NCBI GenBank assembly: GCA_964036315.1
Contig: OZ038488.1
Span: 68,491,842 to 68,555,841 of the forward strand
Direction of reading: 5' to 3'
Origin: Acanthosepion esculentum
Lineage: Eukaryota > Mollusca > Cephalopoda > Sepiida > Sepiidae
DNA: 64,000 nt
Position numbers and translations under genes: made by a program. The notes beneath the pieces were generated by a model, which saw only the letters and a list, made by a program, of their open reading frames with translations, was not told the origin of the DNA and did no database searches. Shown here one piece after another: positions 40,331-49,560 of this stretch (its first letter is position 1; the number at the start of each line of letters is the position of its first letter).

Positions 40331-40670
40331 TATATCTATTTTTTATATACTGTATTTACAGATTCAGCAGCCTTAAAAAAAAACGTTTTAACAGTCTGAT
40401 CATGATGGTAATTGATGGTACCTGAAAAAAAATGCTATGGTATTAGCTAGATGAATACATCATTGCCACTTGCCTAAGTTCGCTTGTCCCACACAGGTGA
40501 CATTTTAAAACTTGGGAGGTACTTCTGCCGCACCCAATATATGCGTCTGAGAGTGCGTGTGTGTATAATTATATATGTATTATATATTACGTATATATGT
40601 ATGTATATATACATATATAAGTGAACAGTTATACAAATACAAAGCTGTAACATACAGTAGTCCCCCTTTT
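40331..40670. other. No gene seen
   Basis: AT-rich with a TATATGTA/TACATATA palindromic stretch at 40570-40620. Confidence 0.5.
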
Positions 40671-40694
40671 TCTGTCTGTCTGTCTGTCTGTCTG

Positions 40695-40754
<60 letters not shown>
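40671..40754. repeat. (TCTG)n-(CT)n microsatellite
   Basis: About 24 bases of TCTG and 56 of CT. Confidence 0.96.
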
Positions 40755-40757
<3 letters not shown>

Positions 40758-41265
40758 GTGTTTTAGGCTGCTTAATTTTGTGAAGTGGGTCAAGCCGAGC
40801 AATTTTCAGCATCGCTTGCACACATAAACTCACAGACACGAACACACACACGCACACACACATACACACACACACGAACATATATGTGTGTGTGTGTGTC
40901 GTGAAAAAACTGTAAAAATTTTATCGTTCTTGGTGCCGATATGCGTGACAGTCTTTTTTTCAATTCGAAAAAGCCAAGCGTTGTTGAAGACGACCATTTG
41001 GTTGAGTGCCTGCTATTCATACTGATGGCAATGCAGTTAATGTCTGTCGTGTTGACAGCGAAAAAGATGGCGCCGGTTAAAAGTGATGAGAGACGAAGCT
41101 CCCTAGTCGAATGATGTTGACTTTTCTGTTGTTATCATCCTTGACGAGGGGCGCTGACCCCAGTCAGGTGATGAATGATTAAGTTTACACACTTGGACAC
41201 TAGTGGAAAAAAAAGCTTACCAACTTCCACATGATCTGTAAATTTCTCTTTCTTTCATTCACTTG
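40755..41265. other. No gene seen; CA/TG runs at 40838-40900
   Basis: Short CA run and TG run form an inverted pair. The rest (to 41265) is unassigned. Confidence 0.5.
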
Positions 41266-41399
41266 CCTTTATTTCCCCAGTTTTCATTGAATTCTTCTTG
41301 TTTTCATCTTCACTTCCTCTTATTAGTATTAGTTTCTTTCTTTCTTTTTCTTACTTTTTCTTTCTTTCTTTCTTTTACTTTCTTTTTTCTTTCATCTTT

Positions 41400-41430
<31 letters not shown>

Positions 41431-41985
41431 TAAAACATGTCTATCTTTTGTAGTCTTGTTTATTTTTCTCTTTTTTCTTGTCTTCTTCATTTTAATTTTT
41501 CTCAAATTTTTCTTTCTTAGTCCTAACTTTTTCTTACATTCTTTTTCATTAGTTTTCTTCTTCCTTCTATCTTTTCTTTATTAGCATTGTTCTTTCTTCT
41601 CTTTCTTTCTTTTTTGTTTGTTTGTTTCTTTCTTTTTTGTTTGTTTCTTTCTTTCTTCTTAATCTTGTCCTTTCTTTCTCTTTTCTTTTTCCTTTCTTTT
41701 TCTTTTAATTTTGTTCATATTTTTCTTGTTCCTCCTTGTCTTTCTTCGACATGACTTTCTTTCTTTTTCCTCAGGCTTCTTTTTCCCCATCTTTTCTTTA
41801 TTATTCTTTTTCCTTTCTTTCTTTCTTTCTTTCTTTCTTTCTCCTTAAAGTTGTTCTTTCTTTCTTAGTCTTGTCCTTTTTTTACCTTTTCCTTTTCTTC
41901 TTCGTTTTAATTTTTCTCAGACTTTTCTTTTTCTTTTTTAGTCTTAACTTTTTCTTACTTCCTTTTTCCTCAGTTTTCTTCTTCC

Positions 41986-42018
<33 letters not shown>

Positions 42019-42020
42019 GT
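41266..42020. repeat. 750-bp (TTTC)n homopyrimidine tract
   Basis: TTTC/TTCTTT with few purines over about 750 bases, including pure (TTTC)n runs near 41405-41430, 41815-41845 and 41985-42012. Phe/Ser-rich frames here are by-products. The strand asymmetry could support triplex formation. Confidence 0.95.
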
Positions 42021-42489
42021 CAAACGTGTTTTTCTCTCTTTATGTTAGGTAGTTATGGTTTTTGAAGTAATCCTTTCCCACCAGTATGGCTCGCTAGTAA
42101 CTAAAAAATATTTTTAAGATATTTGGAAATGAGACAAGGAAAAGGAAAAACTGAATTCAGGCCTTTCTCTACAGTTGTGAAGTGAATACAGCAGCCCGAG
42201 TCAAAATTCGATCTCGGTTCGCCGTTAGCATTTGCAACTGTTACGCTGCCGTGCATCTTATACTATGGTCAGTTAATTTTATAAATATTAGGCAGAATTC
42301 ATAGTTGTTGCATTCTAAGTATTTTACAAGCCTAGTGAAAAATCTTTGGAGTCATTCATAATTTTTTGCTTTTATTTTATTTATTTATTTATTTTACTAT
42401 ATAAAGGATCTTTGATCCCATAGAAAGATTTTATGGAGTTACTTTTTCTTTTACTGCCCATAATACTCTTTGAAAAAAGACTGTCATAT
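42021..42489. other. Unassigned; possible tRNA-like remnant at 42185-42255
   Basis: Minus strand AAATGCTAACGGCGAACCGA then GATCGAATTTTG is loosely like tRNA boxes. Not strong enough for a call. Confidence 0.35.
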
Positions 42490-42620
42490 AATTTGTGCTT
42501 TTGGGAGGAGTAAGTGCTGCAAGTATTCACAGGAATTTCGTGAATGATTAAAAAAAAGATGTACATGATGTCAGCACTGATAGGAGCTGAGTCAATAGAG
42601 AAAATGGGGAAACTGGCTTT
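42490..42620 (+). repeat. Mariner transposase C-terminus-linked repeat
   Basis: About 125 bases close to 44665-44788 (TTTTGGGAGGAGTAAGTGCT, TCACAGGAATTTCGTGAATG, GTCAATAGAGAAAATGGGGA). In the other copy this follows the transposase C-terminus in frame, so this is probably the 3' region of the same transposon. From 42621 an 82-codon frame continues (SPTRKAAGNWNS, IKQIDDLITADK) that I do not recognise. Confidence 0.6.
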
Positions 42621-43040
42621 AGTAATAAGCCCTACAAGGAAGGCTGCTGGAAATTGGAATAGCATCAAACAGATTGATGATTTGATTACAGCTGACAAAA
42701 TAATCGTTATTGCAAAACTCCGTGAAAGCCTTCAGATGAGCCATGATAGTACTTTTCTTATTGCAGTCTCTTGGCTGCTCAGATACACGTGAATAGTGGG
42801 CCTCCAGATGGCTGGCAAATTCTGTGAAGGAACAGAGAATGAACAGAGAGCACGCTAAAACTTTTATCTGTTTAGGCTTATGAATCAAGCATTCAAAAGA
42901 CAGCGGTATTTCAATGGTGATGGTTAAGTGAAGCAGATAAGTATCACAGGGTTAAGAAAGCGGAGAAGAAACTATTATGTCGGACAAACATGCCCTCATT
43001 CAAAGATGGAATACCATGATCGAAAAAGGAGACTATGCTG
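42621..43040. other. Unassigned
   Basis: Contains the 3' part of an 82-codon open frame (ends 42792) without recognised motifs. Confidence 0.4.
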
Positions 43041-43400
43041 TATTTTCTTTCTATCTGCCGTGTCCTTTCAGGACATAGGCGATCATGGATTTCCACCGCC
43101 CTCTATCATTTGCAGCTGTCAACAAATGTCCTTCCCTATGCCACCTCCCACAGACCACGTTCTGTCATCCGCTAGGTATGTCATGCGTTGTTTCACTTGT
43201 CTCTCTTTTCCTCTATTCGATCCGCTAGTATCAGATTCTTCAGGCCCTCATTCTTCAGGAACTTCAGCTGCGTCTTCCTGATGTTAAGTGTAAGCCACTC
43301 CTTGTTTGCAATCTCTCTAAGACCTCATCGTTGCTCCCACGCCCGGTCCATGAGATCCATAGCATTCTTCTGTAGAACCACATCTCCGTCGCCTCGAGTC
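43041..43400 (-). pseudogene. LINE-A RT C-terminal copy (antisense)
   Basis: Complement of the LINE-A end: starts with TTCTTTCTATCTGCCGTGTC (the A/G tail and CGGCACATA end), contains the VLRSPVDM..AG-type blocks, ESDTSGSNRG-like reading and RRNAMDLMDRAWE-like block, and stops at TCGAGTC before the ECW block. Several shifts. Confidence 0.82.
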
Positions 43401-43647
43401 AGTGAAATCTATAACTGTGATTTTTGGTGGCAGTTCTTATCTCATCAAACCCCCTTTTTCACACCGAGGGCAACGTAGATTGTCTAAAGAGTGTTAAAAA
43501 AAATCAACCTGCTCTATAGATTACACGTCACAGTTAAGAGTACATTGGTATTACGCGAACACACCTTACATTTTACAAAGCATTGACAGCATCCAAGGTG
43601 AATTAAAGGAGCTATGACGTTCTCCGTGTCAATTGAAGGCTGCATAT
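43401..43647. other. No gene seen
   Basis: Spacer between two antisense LINE-A copies. Confidence 0.5.
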
Positions 43648-44066
43648 TCTTTCTTTTTATGTGCCATGTCCTTTCAGGAGGTAGGCGATGATGGCTCTCC
43701 ACCTCACTCTATCCCTTGCAGCTCACAACATGTTCCTTCCCTCTGCTTCCTCCCCCAGACCACGTTCTCTTATCCACTTGCATAACCCCAGCAGGTGCGT
43801 CCCGCGTTGGTTTCCATTGTCTCTTTTTCCCTCTATTCGACACGAGTGTATCAGATTCTCTAGGCCCTCCTTCCTCATTCAGCTGCCTCTTCCTGATGTT
43901 AAGTATAAGCGTCCTCCTTGTTTGCATCCTCCCTAAGACCACATCGTTGCTCATATGCTCGGTCCATGATATCCTCAGCATCCTTCTGTAGAACCACATT
44001 TCCGTCGCCTCGAGTCTCTTCTTTACCTTTGAGGAAATCGTCAACATTCGCTGCCGTCTTGGGACT
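43648..44066 (-). pseudogene. LINE-A RT C-terminal copy, long open frame (antisense)
   Basis: A 112-codon minus-strand frame (43709-44047) reads LTISSKVKKRLEATEMWFYR, RMLRISWTEHMSNDVVLGRM, QTRRTLILNIRKRQLNEEGG, then PAGVMQVDKRTWSGGGSRGK. A deletion removes the KFLGHV block between NIRKRQL and EEGG. It ends with the common terminus (GGACATGGCACATA) and AAG-rich tail. Confidence 0.87.
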
Positions 44067-44785
44067 ATGCATTCATTTTGGCATATTTTGTGCGCTTCAT
44101 TAAAACTATTGTAATTACAAAAGAAATGGTATTACATTGTGACTGAACCTGGTATATATGCACGCATCTTATTTACAGTTTATAATGCGGAGTCAAGGGA
44201 TTCGTGAATAAGCTAAAATACATAATATTTCACCCTTTCATGCCTCCTGAGTTATATACTGGGTGTTTCACAACTGTTGAAACAAATCAGCGGCCTGTCA
44301 GTCGAGGAGAGCTCGAGGATCGCGAGGAGTTTGATGAGGAGGGACACTGGTTCTAGCAGGATGAGGCTCCTCCTCACACTGCTAATGTTACCATGACATG
44401 GCTCCGTGAAAAGCGTGGGGAACGTCTCATCAACCGCAAAGCTGAAGTGGAATTGGGCACCTCACTGGCCTAACCTGAATCCTCCAGATTTCTTCCTCTG
44501 GGGGTTCCTCAAGGACAACTTCTACCAGGGAAACCCTCGCAACTGTGCTGTATTGAAGGCAGCCATCACTAAGATTCACGCGATCACCCAAAGAGGAATG
44601 TGCACGCGTTATCAATAACTTTGCATTCAAAAGTGCCTTCAATTGAACGGTGGATATCTGGAGCATGTACTTTTGGGAGGAGTAAGTGCTGCAAATATTC
44701 ACAGGAATTTCGTGAATGATTTAAAAAATAGATGGACATGATGTCAGCACTGAGAGGAGCCGAGTCAATAGAGAAAATGGGGAAA

Positions 44786-44985
44786 CGCCCAGAGAACTAA
44801 GGTTAGAAATGGCATCATGATATTTTCCACTGACCAATTAAAAAAACGTATTTTACATAGATAAAGCCCTTCGTAAGGTGTGAGTACTCGTGAGAACAAT
44901 TTCGTTTGTATTTCTTTAAGGCATGGACTTCCAGGAATTTTATATTCAGCCGGTGCCAATACAGTGCAACTTGATACAATTATTA
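44786..44985 (-). pseudogene. RLE-LINE internally deleted fragment inside the mariner
   Basis: The minus-strand frame (44765-44959) reads MAPAEYKIPGSPCLKEIQTK, LFSRVLTPYEGLYLCKIRFF and NWSVENIMMPFLTLV. It jumps from APTEYK directly to IPGSPCLKEIQ, deleting about 100 codons that include the endonuclease motif. Its 5' side begins TTGTATCAAGTTGCACTGTA next to an AAT array. Confidence 0.82.
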
Positions 44986-45005
44986 TTATTATTATTATTA
45001 TTATT
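44978..45005. repeat. (ATT)n array
   Basis: About 27 bases, at the 5' boundary of the antisense RLE-LINE fragment. Confidence 0.93.
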
Positions 45006-45239
45006 GGTTCATGTTTGAGACTAAATGGTTGCAGATCCTAAAATGTTATCCTTTTACCTTTCAATATATGCAATTTCCATTACTCTATCATCTGTGGTCC
45101 TTAATTTGTGGCCGATCATTTTGTTTCAAAACTTGTGAAACACCCTGTATATCGTGTACATCTTTTAATAGTTTACTGACATATATTACATGGCATACAA
45201 TTCCTTACCTACTGTGCGGTTCTACGCACTATACTCTTT

Positions 45240-45760
45240 CCTCATTAGGAGTAGATAGATTCGCCTAGTGTCCGGTTCACAATCCTCCCCAGTCTTTTGG
45301 ACAGGACTAGAGACTTAACACTTGTTTCCTGTTTTGGAGTGGGTTTCCGGTTACTTCGAAAGTCTACTTGAACATTATATTTCTAACGTCATCACCTAAA
45401 ACTTATTTTTTTATTTAATATTGATAATTTTTCCTCAAGAGAAGGTAGGTTTACCTATCGTCCGGTTCACTTGCCACCCCGGTTTTCTGAACAGGAATAG
45501 AGGCTTATCCTTCGTTTCCTGTTTAGGATTGGGTTTCCGGTTCCTTCTAAATTCTACTTCAGCTCTATACTTCTAACGTCTCCACTTAAAACTCTGGACT
45601 TTTATTTATTATTGATCTTATTTTTTTCCTCAATAGGAGTAGATCGGTTTGTCTATGATCCGTTTCACACTCCTCTCCGGTCTTTTGAACAGGAGTGGAG
45701 GTTTATACGTTGTTTCCTGTTTAGGATTGAGTTTGCGGTTCCTTCTGAAGTCCTCTCATT
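45240..45760. repeat. ~194-bp tandem repeat, 2.7 units
   Basis: Units start at 45240, 45433 and 45628 with CCTCA..AG.AGTAGAT.G.TT, each with GTCCGGTTCAC-like, TTTTG.ACAGGA.T.GAGG.TT and TCCTGTTTAGGATTG.GTTTC words. Period 193-195 bases; roughly 75-80 percent alike by eye. The last unit merges into a LINE-C 3' end. Confidence 0.9.
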
Positions 45761-45840
45761 CCCTTTCACTCGCAGTAACCCCCTTGCGTCTTACTGGCAT
45801 TATCGACTTGCTTGAGGTGCAAGTGATTAAAAAAAGATTT
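45750..45840 (+). pseudogene. LINE-C extreme 3' end
   Basis: CACTCGCAGTAACCCCCTTG, CGTCTTACTGGCATTATCGA and GAGGTGCAAGTGATTAAAAA: the shared LINE-C 3' terminus. Confidence 0.8.
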
Positions 45841-46032
45841 TTTGAAATGAAAAATAAATGGTCACTCCGCCTCCCACATGCTATGTTTATCCAAAATGAT
45901 AAAGTACCTTATTTGATGGAATAAAAACAAACTTAAAAATAAACGCATAAAACAATCGCCTTGTCTGTCGTTGGCCAAATTTATTTCTCATGCACACTAT
46001 TATAGGTTATAATTTTACCTTAGACAGTTACT
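45841..46032. other. No gene seen
   Basis: AT-rich spacer. Confidence 0.5.
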
Positions 46033-46589
46033 TATATAGAGCGTTCCAATAACTTGGACCGATTTTAAATGTGAATTATGTTTAAACGTCTAAGGATTTT
46101 TTTTCTTTCAGATTTAACAACATAAGTCTTTGGAAATTTCAACCATGGAAAGATTAATAATCAAACAACGTGTTAAAGTTATCGAAGCCTATTACGAAAA
46201 TGGACGTTCAAACAGAAATGCATTTCGCTCACTTCGCGATATTTTTGGTCAACATAATCGACCAATCGAGAGTGCAATTGGGAAAATTGTTTGTAAATTC
46301 AAATAAACTGAGTCGGTGGCAGATGTGAAAACACCATTGCGTGTTCGTTTACGCCCTTCAGTTGAATACATTTCAGCAGTGTACGAGAATGTGGCTGAAA
46401 ATCCAGACACCTCTATTCGTCATCAGAACTGAACCTCTCCACAACAACGTTACATCGAATTTTGACAAAAGATTTGTCTCTATACGCTTACAAAATTCAA
46501 CTGACACAAGAACTGAAAGCTGCATACTACTTGGAGCGCCGTACATTCATCAATTGGGTGCACGAGCAAAGACAAGCCGATGAAGATTT
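46033..46589 (+). pseudogene. Mariner transposase N-terminal half
   Basis: From ATG 46145: MERLIIKQRVKVIEAYYENG, RSNRNAFRSLRDIFGQHNRP and IESAIGKIVCKFK, then a stop. In shifted frames it continues ESVADVKTPLRVR, AVYENVAENPDTSIRH, LTKDLSLYAYKIQLTQELKA and RRTFINWVHEQRQADEDFF. This is the HTH DNA-binding half of a mariner transposase. It ends just before the first catalytic D region, where an RLE-LINE fragment begins. A 5' end near TAGAGCGTTCCAATAACTTG is likely the left terminus. Confidence 0.85.
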
Positions 46590-47112
46590 TTTCGCAAAAA
46601 ATACTCTTCGTAAGGTGTGGGCTGTACTCGTAAGAACAATTTTTTGTATTTCTTGAAGGTATGGACTTCCAGGAATCCCTTCAATTAGTCTATTAGAATC
46701 TTTTTCAACCAATCCGAGGGCTCCAACTACAACAGGAATTGCTGATGTTCCCATGTGCCACATTTTTCAGATATCGATTTCAAGGTCCTTGTATTTTAAT
46801 AGCTTTTTTAAAGATCTTTAAAGATACATTGCAGTCTGCAGGGACTGCCATATCAATAAGGAGGCACTTTTTTATTTGCGGTCTCTAATAACAATGTCTG
46901 GGCGGTTAGCTTTCATTGTTCTGTCTGTGTGTATTGTGTAGTCCCATAAAATTGTAACAGGACCTATCTGCGTAACCGGGTCTGGGTGGTATTCATACCA
47001 ATTTCTTTTAGTTTCCTCCCCGTAGAAGTTGCAGCTCTTCCAGTGCAGATCTTTGCCAACTCTGTCATGCCGAGTTTTATATTCAGTCGGTGCCAATACA
47101 GTGCAACTTGAT
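46590..47112 (-). pseudogene. RLE-LINE C-terminal fragment with PD motif
   Basis: The 122-codon frame (46872-47240) reads CTVLAPTEYKTRHDRVGKDL, HWKSCNFYGEETKRNWYEYH and TIHTDRTMKANRPDIVIRDR. After a stop/shift, CLLIDMAVPADCNVSLK and VVVGALGLVEKDSNRLIEGI and PGSPYLQEIQKI follow. The PD and LID acidic residues survive. It joins the mariner half at 46590 and an AAT array at 47113. Confidence 0.88.
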
Positions 47113-47115
47113 ACA

Positions 47116-47148
<33 letters not shown>

Positions 47149-47149
47149 T
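47113..47149. repeat. (ATT)n array between two RLE-LINE fragments
   Basis: About 35 bases. It is the 3' tail of the next fragment and touches the 5' end of the previous one. Confidence 0.95.
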
Positions 47150-47416
47150 CCTTTGATTTCTGGTGTATATACATTTCTTTCCGGGTCCCGCCCAGAGAAC
47201 TAAGGTTAGAAATGGCATCATGATATTTTCCACTGAACAATTAAAAAAACGTATTTTACATAGATAAAGCCCTTCGTAAGGTGTGAGTACTCGTGAGAAC
47301 AATTTCGTTTGTATTTCTTTAAGGCATGGACTTCCAGGAATCCCTTCAATTTGTCTACTGGAATCATTTTCAACCAATCCAAGGGCTTCAACTACAACAG
47401 GGATTGTTGATACTCC
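47150..47416 (-). pseudogene. RLE-LINE 3' end fragment
   Basis: Minus strand reads GVSTIPVVVEALGLVENDSS, RQIEGIPGSPCLKEIQTK, LFSRVLTPYEGLYL and a 3' UTR (GGGACCCGGAAAGAAATG, TATACACCAGAAATCAAAGG) that matches 8280-8320, ending in the AAT array. 5'-truncated at a second ATT array (47418-47455). Confidence 0.87.
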
Positions 47417-47417
<1 letters not shown>

Positions 47418-47454
<37 letters not shown>

Positions 47455-47455
47455 G
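47418..47455. repeat. (ATT)n array
   Basis: About 38 bases at the 5' boundary of the RLE-LINE fragment. Confidence 0.95.
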
Positions 47456-48565
47456 CACTGTAAAAGGAATTAGCAATACAAATTATCATTTGTTGGTAGG
47501 AGTCGGTTCATCATATCCAAATATTCCTCAACACGCTTCTGTTATTTACCAACTGGAAACTATAGAAGAGAGAGAGAGATGAAATAATAGGGAAATAGTG
47601 GTAATAGTATAATACTAACCCAGGAAACATAACATAAAGGCAACAGATAAATACATCGTTCATCCCAAGTAACCAAAGAAGAGTGATTGATGAAAAGGTG
47701 GTTTCGTTTGCTTACACGTGGTGATTACGTTCTGCTACCAGTAGGTATGATACCGATCGTATTGTTTGAGTTTACAGAATTTGACCTCTAAAGAATAAGT
47801 TTTTCAAGGGTGAAGACATTAAGCAACATCATTCGCTACAAGTGAAAGGCTACGCAAAGGAGCACGGGGACAGATCAGCAGTAAAGGTTTCTGGTCCACC
47901 ACATGCTGAAAGAAAAATGTCACGTGGCAGGTGACAGCAAGTAGATCAATAACGACAGCTAAAAATATCAACATGACGTTCGTTTCCTAAGCCCACATTG
48001 GTCTGAACTTGAGGATAGCATAAACATAGAAATTCAGGGAGAAGTGTGTGTTTTCTTCTGACCAAAATGATAATTAATAACGTCAAAAGATCGGCAGAAG
48101 GATGAAAGTTATATCGTTTTTGTTTAGTGTAACTGGTTTATGAAACAACAGGGTTTATCAATGAGCACAAAAGCATCTGTTATGACTTCATTGCATTGAA
48201 TGAAGATAACACAATCAAGAAGTAGAATGTCGCTTGGAGACGACGTAGTCTTGCTGAGATCGGTAGTAGGCTATATGTCTAACTCTCTACTTTTTCTCTC
48301 CGTCTACAGACGATTCTCGGCGTCAGTCTATATGTATTTAGACAAGTCCAAGTTCTCTTCTGATGAGGTGTGTTCATCTACACAAAAGCATCTTATGCAC
48401 ATAGCTGAATATGAATTTTTTTTTCTTGCATATTGTTACGAAACCCCCATCTAAATTTATTATAAAAACTATACCATTGCTTATATTTTAGAAGCATTCT
48501 AAAATAAAGAGCCCAGTACTTGAAGAAACGTAAAGACGGTAAATCCAAAGAGATAGGTAGACTTA
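47456..48565. other. No gene seen
   Basis: About 1.1 kb without recognised features. A word TTGTTACGAAACCCC near 48434 and an AATAAAGAGCCCAG near 48502 made me look for an LTR, but no matching second copy was found. Confidence 0.5.
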
Positions 48566-49246
48566 GTGGCGACAAAGATTAACCAGAATGTACCCTTTCC
48601 TTTCTCTTTTGGTCAACGTGTTGACAGCATGATTTACACGGATAGATTCCAGATAGAAGAAGTTGAAACACTTTCAACTAAACTTACTCTGACCCTGAAG
48701 GTGAGAGAGAGGGTCAATGAGCTCATTTCACCCACAATGGGAAACAGTTCGTATTTGAAAATTGACCACGTGACAAGAAAAGAAAGGAAACGAATAGTGA
48801 AACGAAAAATGTCAGTCTTGCCCAGGCGTAAGGGCCGGGCGGACGCGTTTGCAAAAAATACAAGAGTTTTGTCCAGGCCTACGGACCGAAAAGACGTGTT
48901 CGCGAAATTACGGGAAGGAGAATTCATCTCCGAGTGGAATAGATGGATCCATTTGACGACGTATGCGGAATACCGCTACATCGGGGTGACAGAGAGACAG
49001 AAGACAGCTTATAGAAAAAGAAGAGAAGAAAGCGAGGAAAGATCTCAAAAGGAGATACTTATGGGAAAAGGAAAGAGAGAACAAAAATATCTCAAAGGAG
49101 AATTCATCTTCGAGTGGAATAGATGGATCCGTTTGACGACATATGCGGAATACCGCTACATCGGGGCGACAGAGAGACAGAAGACAGCTTATAGAAAAAG
49201 AAAAGAAGAAGGCGAGGAAAGATCTCAAAAGGAGATACTTATGTGA
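48566..49246 (+). CDS. 226-codon ORF built of in-frame duplications, unknown
   Basis: Starts MATKINQNVPFPFSFGQRVD. Residues about 88-125 contain two related pieces, LPRRKGRADAFAKN and LSRPTDRKDVFAKL. Residues about 119-168 and 180-226 repeat EF..EWNRWI.LTTYAEYRYI, G.TERQKTAYRKR and EERSQKEILM with a period of about 60 residues (182 bases in DNA). Differences between repeats are mostly amino-acid changing (S/F, H/R, V/A, R/K, S/G), so there is no sign of purifying selection between them. Charged, likely coiled or disordered; no signal peptide, membrane segment or known domain. It is the longest non-transposon-like frame in the window, but could be a chance product of a tandem array. I do not recognise a family. 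Confidence 0.4.
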   Translation: MATKINQNVPFPFSFGQRVDSMIYTDRFQIEEVETLSTKLTLTLKVRERVNELISPTMGNSSYLKIDHVTRKERKRIVKRKMSVLPRRKGRADAFAKNTRVLSRPTDRKDVFAKLREGEFISEWNRWIHLTTYAEYRYIGVTERQKTAYRKRREESEERSQKEILMGKGKREQKYLKGEFIFEWNRWIRLTTYAEYRYIGATERQKTAYRKRKEEGEERSQKEILM

Positions 49247-49560
49247 AAAAGAAAGAGAGGAAGAAAATATCTCAAAGGATGCCACACCGAGATGAAGGAG
49301 AAGGAGAAAGAAAACAGTTTCAACTGTAACCAAGCCCTTAAATAAAGGACGAAAGGGAAAAGAAAGAAAGAGAGAAAAGACCACCTCAAACGAGAATGCT
49401 GCTACACCGAGACGAAAGAGAGAGGGAAAGCATTTTCAACTTAATCATCGGCCAAGCCCCTAGACAGGACGAAAAGAGAAAGAGGGGAAGTAAGAAAAGA
49501 TCTCAAAAGGAGACGCTTATAAAAAGAAATAGAAAAGTAGAAGTAGATATAAGAGACATT
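49247..49560. repeat. Degenerate tandem units following the ORF
   Basis: CACACCGAGATGAAGGAGAA...TTTCAACTGTAACCAAGCCC is repeated as CTACACCGAGACGAAAGAGA...TTTTCAACTTAATCATCGGC about 115 bases on. AGATCTCAAAAGGAGA recurs a third time near 49498. So the array extends beyond the ORF's stop. Confidence 0.75.

Larger units (their letters stand above)
44257..45149 (+). mobile_element. Mariner transposon with both TIRs, internally damaged
   Basis: Left end TACTGGGTGTTTCACAAC.GT and the reverse complement of the right end TACAGGGTGTTTCACAAGTT match over about 28 bases; TA lies outside both ends. The 44330-44700 reading in several frames is DEAPPHTANVTMTWLREK, RLINRKAEV, PPDFFLWGFLKDNFYQGNPR, then QKCLQLNGGYLEHVLL: the DDE C-terminal half (D.A.PH..., DLNP.DFFLWG...). 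The expected DLNP aspartate is replaced (reads NLNPPDF). An RLE-LINE fragment sits in its 3' part, and the N-terminal half is absent. Confidence 0.88.

Noticed and set aside
41736..42065. 109-codon Phe-rich frame that looks like membrane protein
   Set aside because: Translation of the TTTC tract.
42185..42255. tRNA-derived SINE head
   Set aside because: A-box and B-box matches are too weak and no shared tail was found.
48432..48580. LTR retrotransposon start (TGTTACG, AATAAA, then GTGGCGAC as primer site)
   Set aside because: No second LTR copy downstream, and no gag/pol motifs in the following frame.
48908..49384. 158-codon minus-strand frame with repeated LLLRSFLAFF blocks
   Set aside because: Antisense shadow of the tandem array; repeats mirror the plus-strand ORF.
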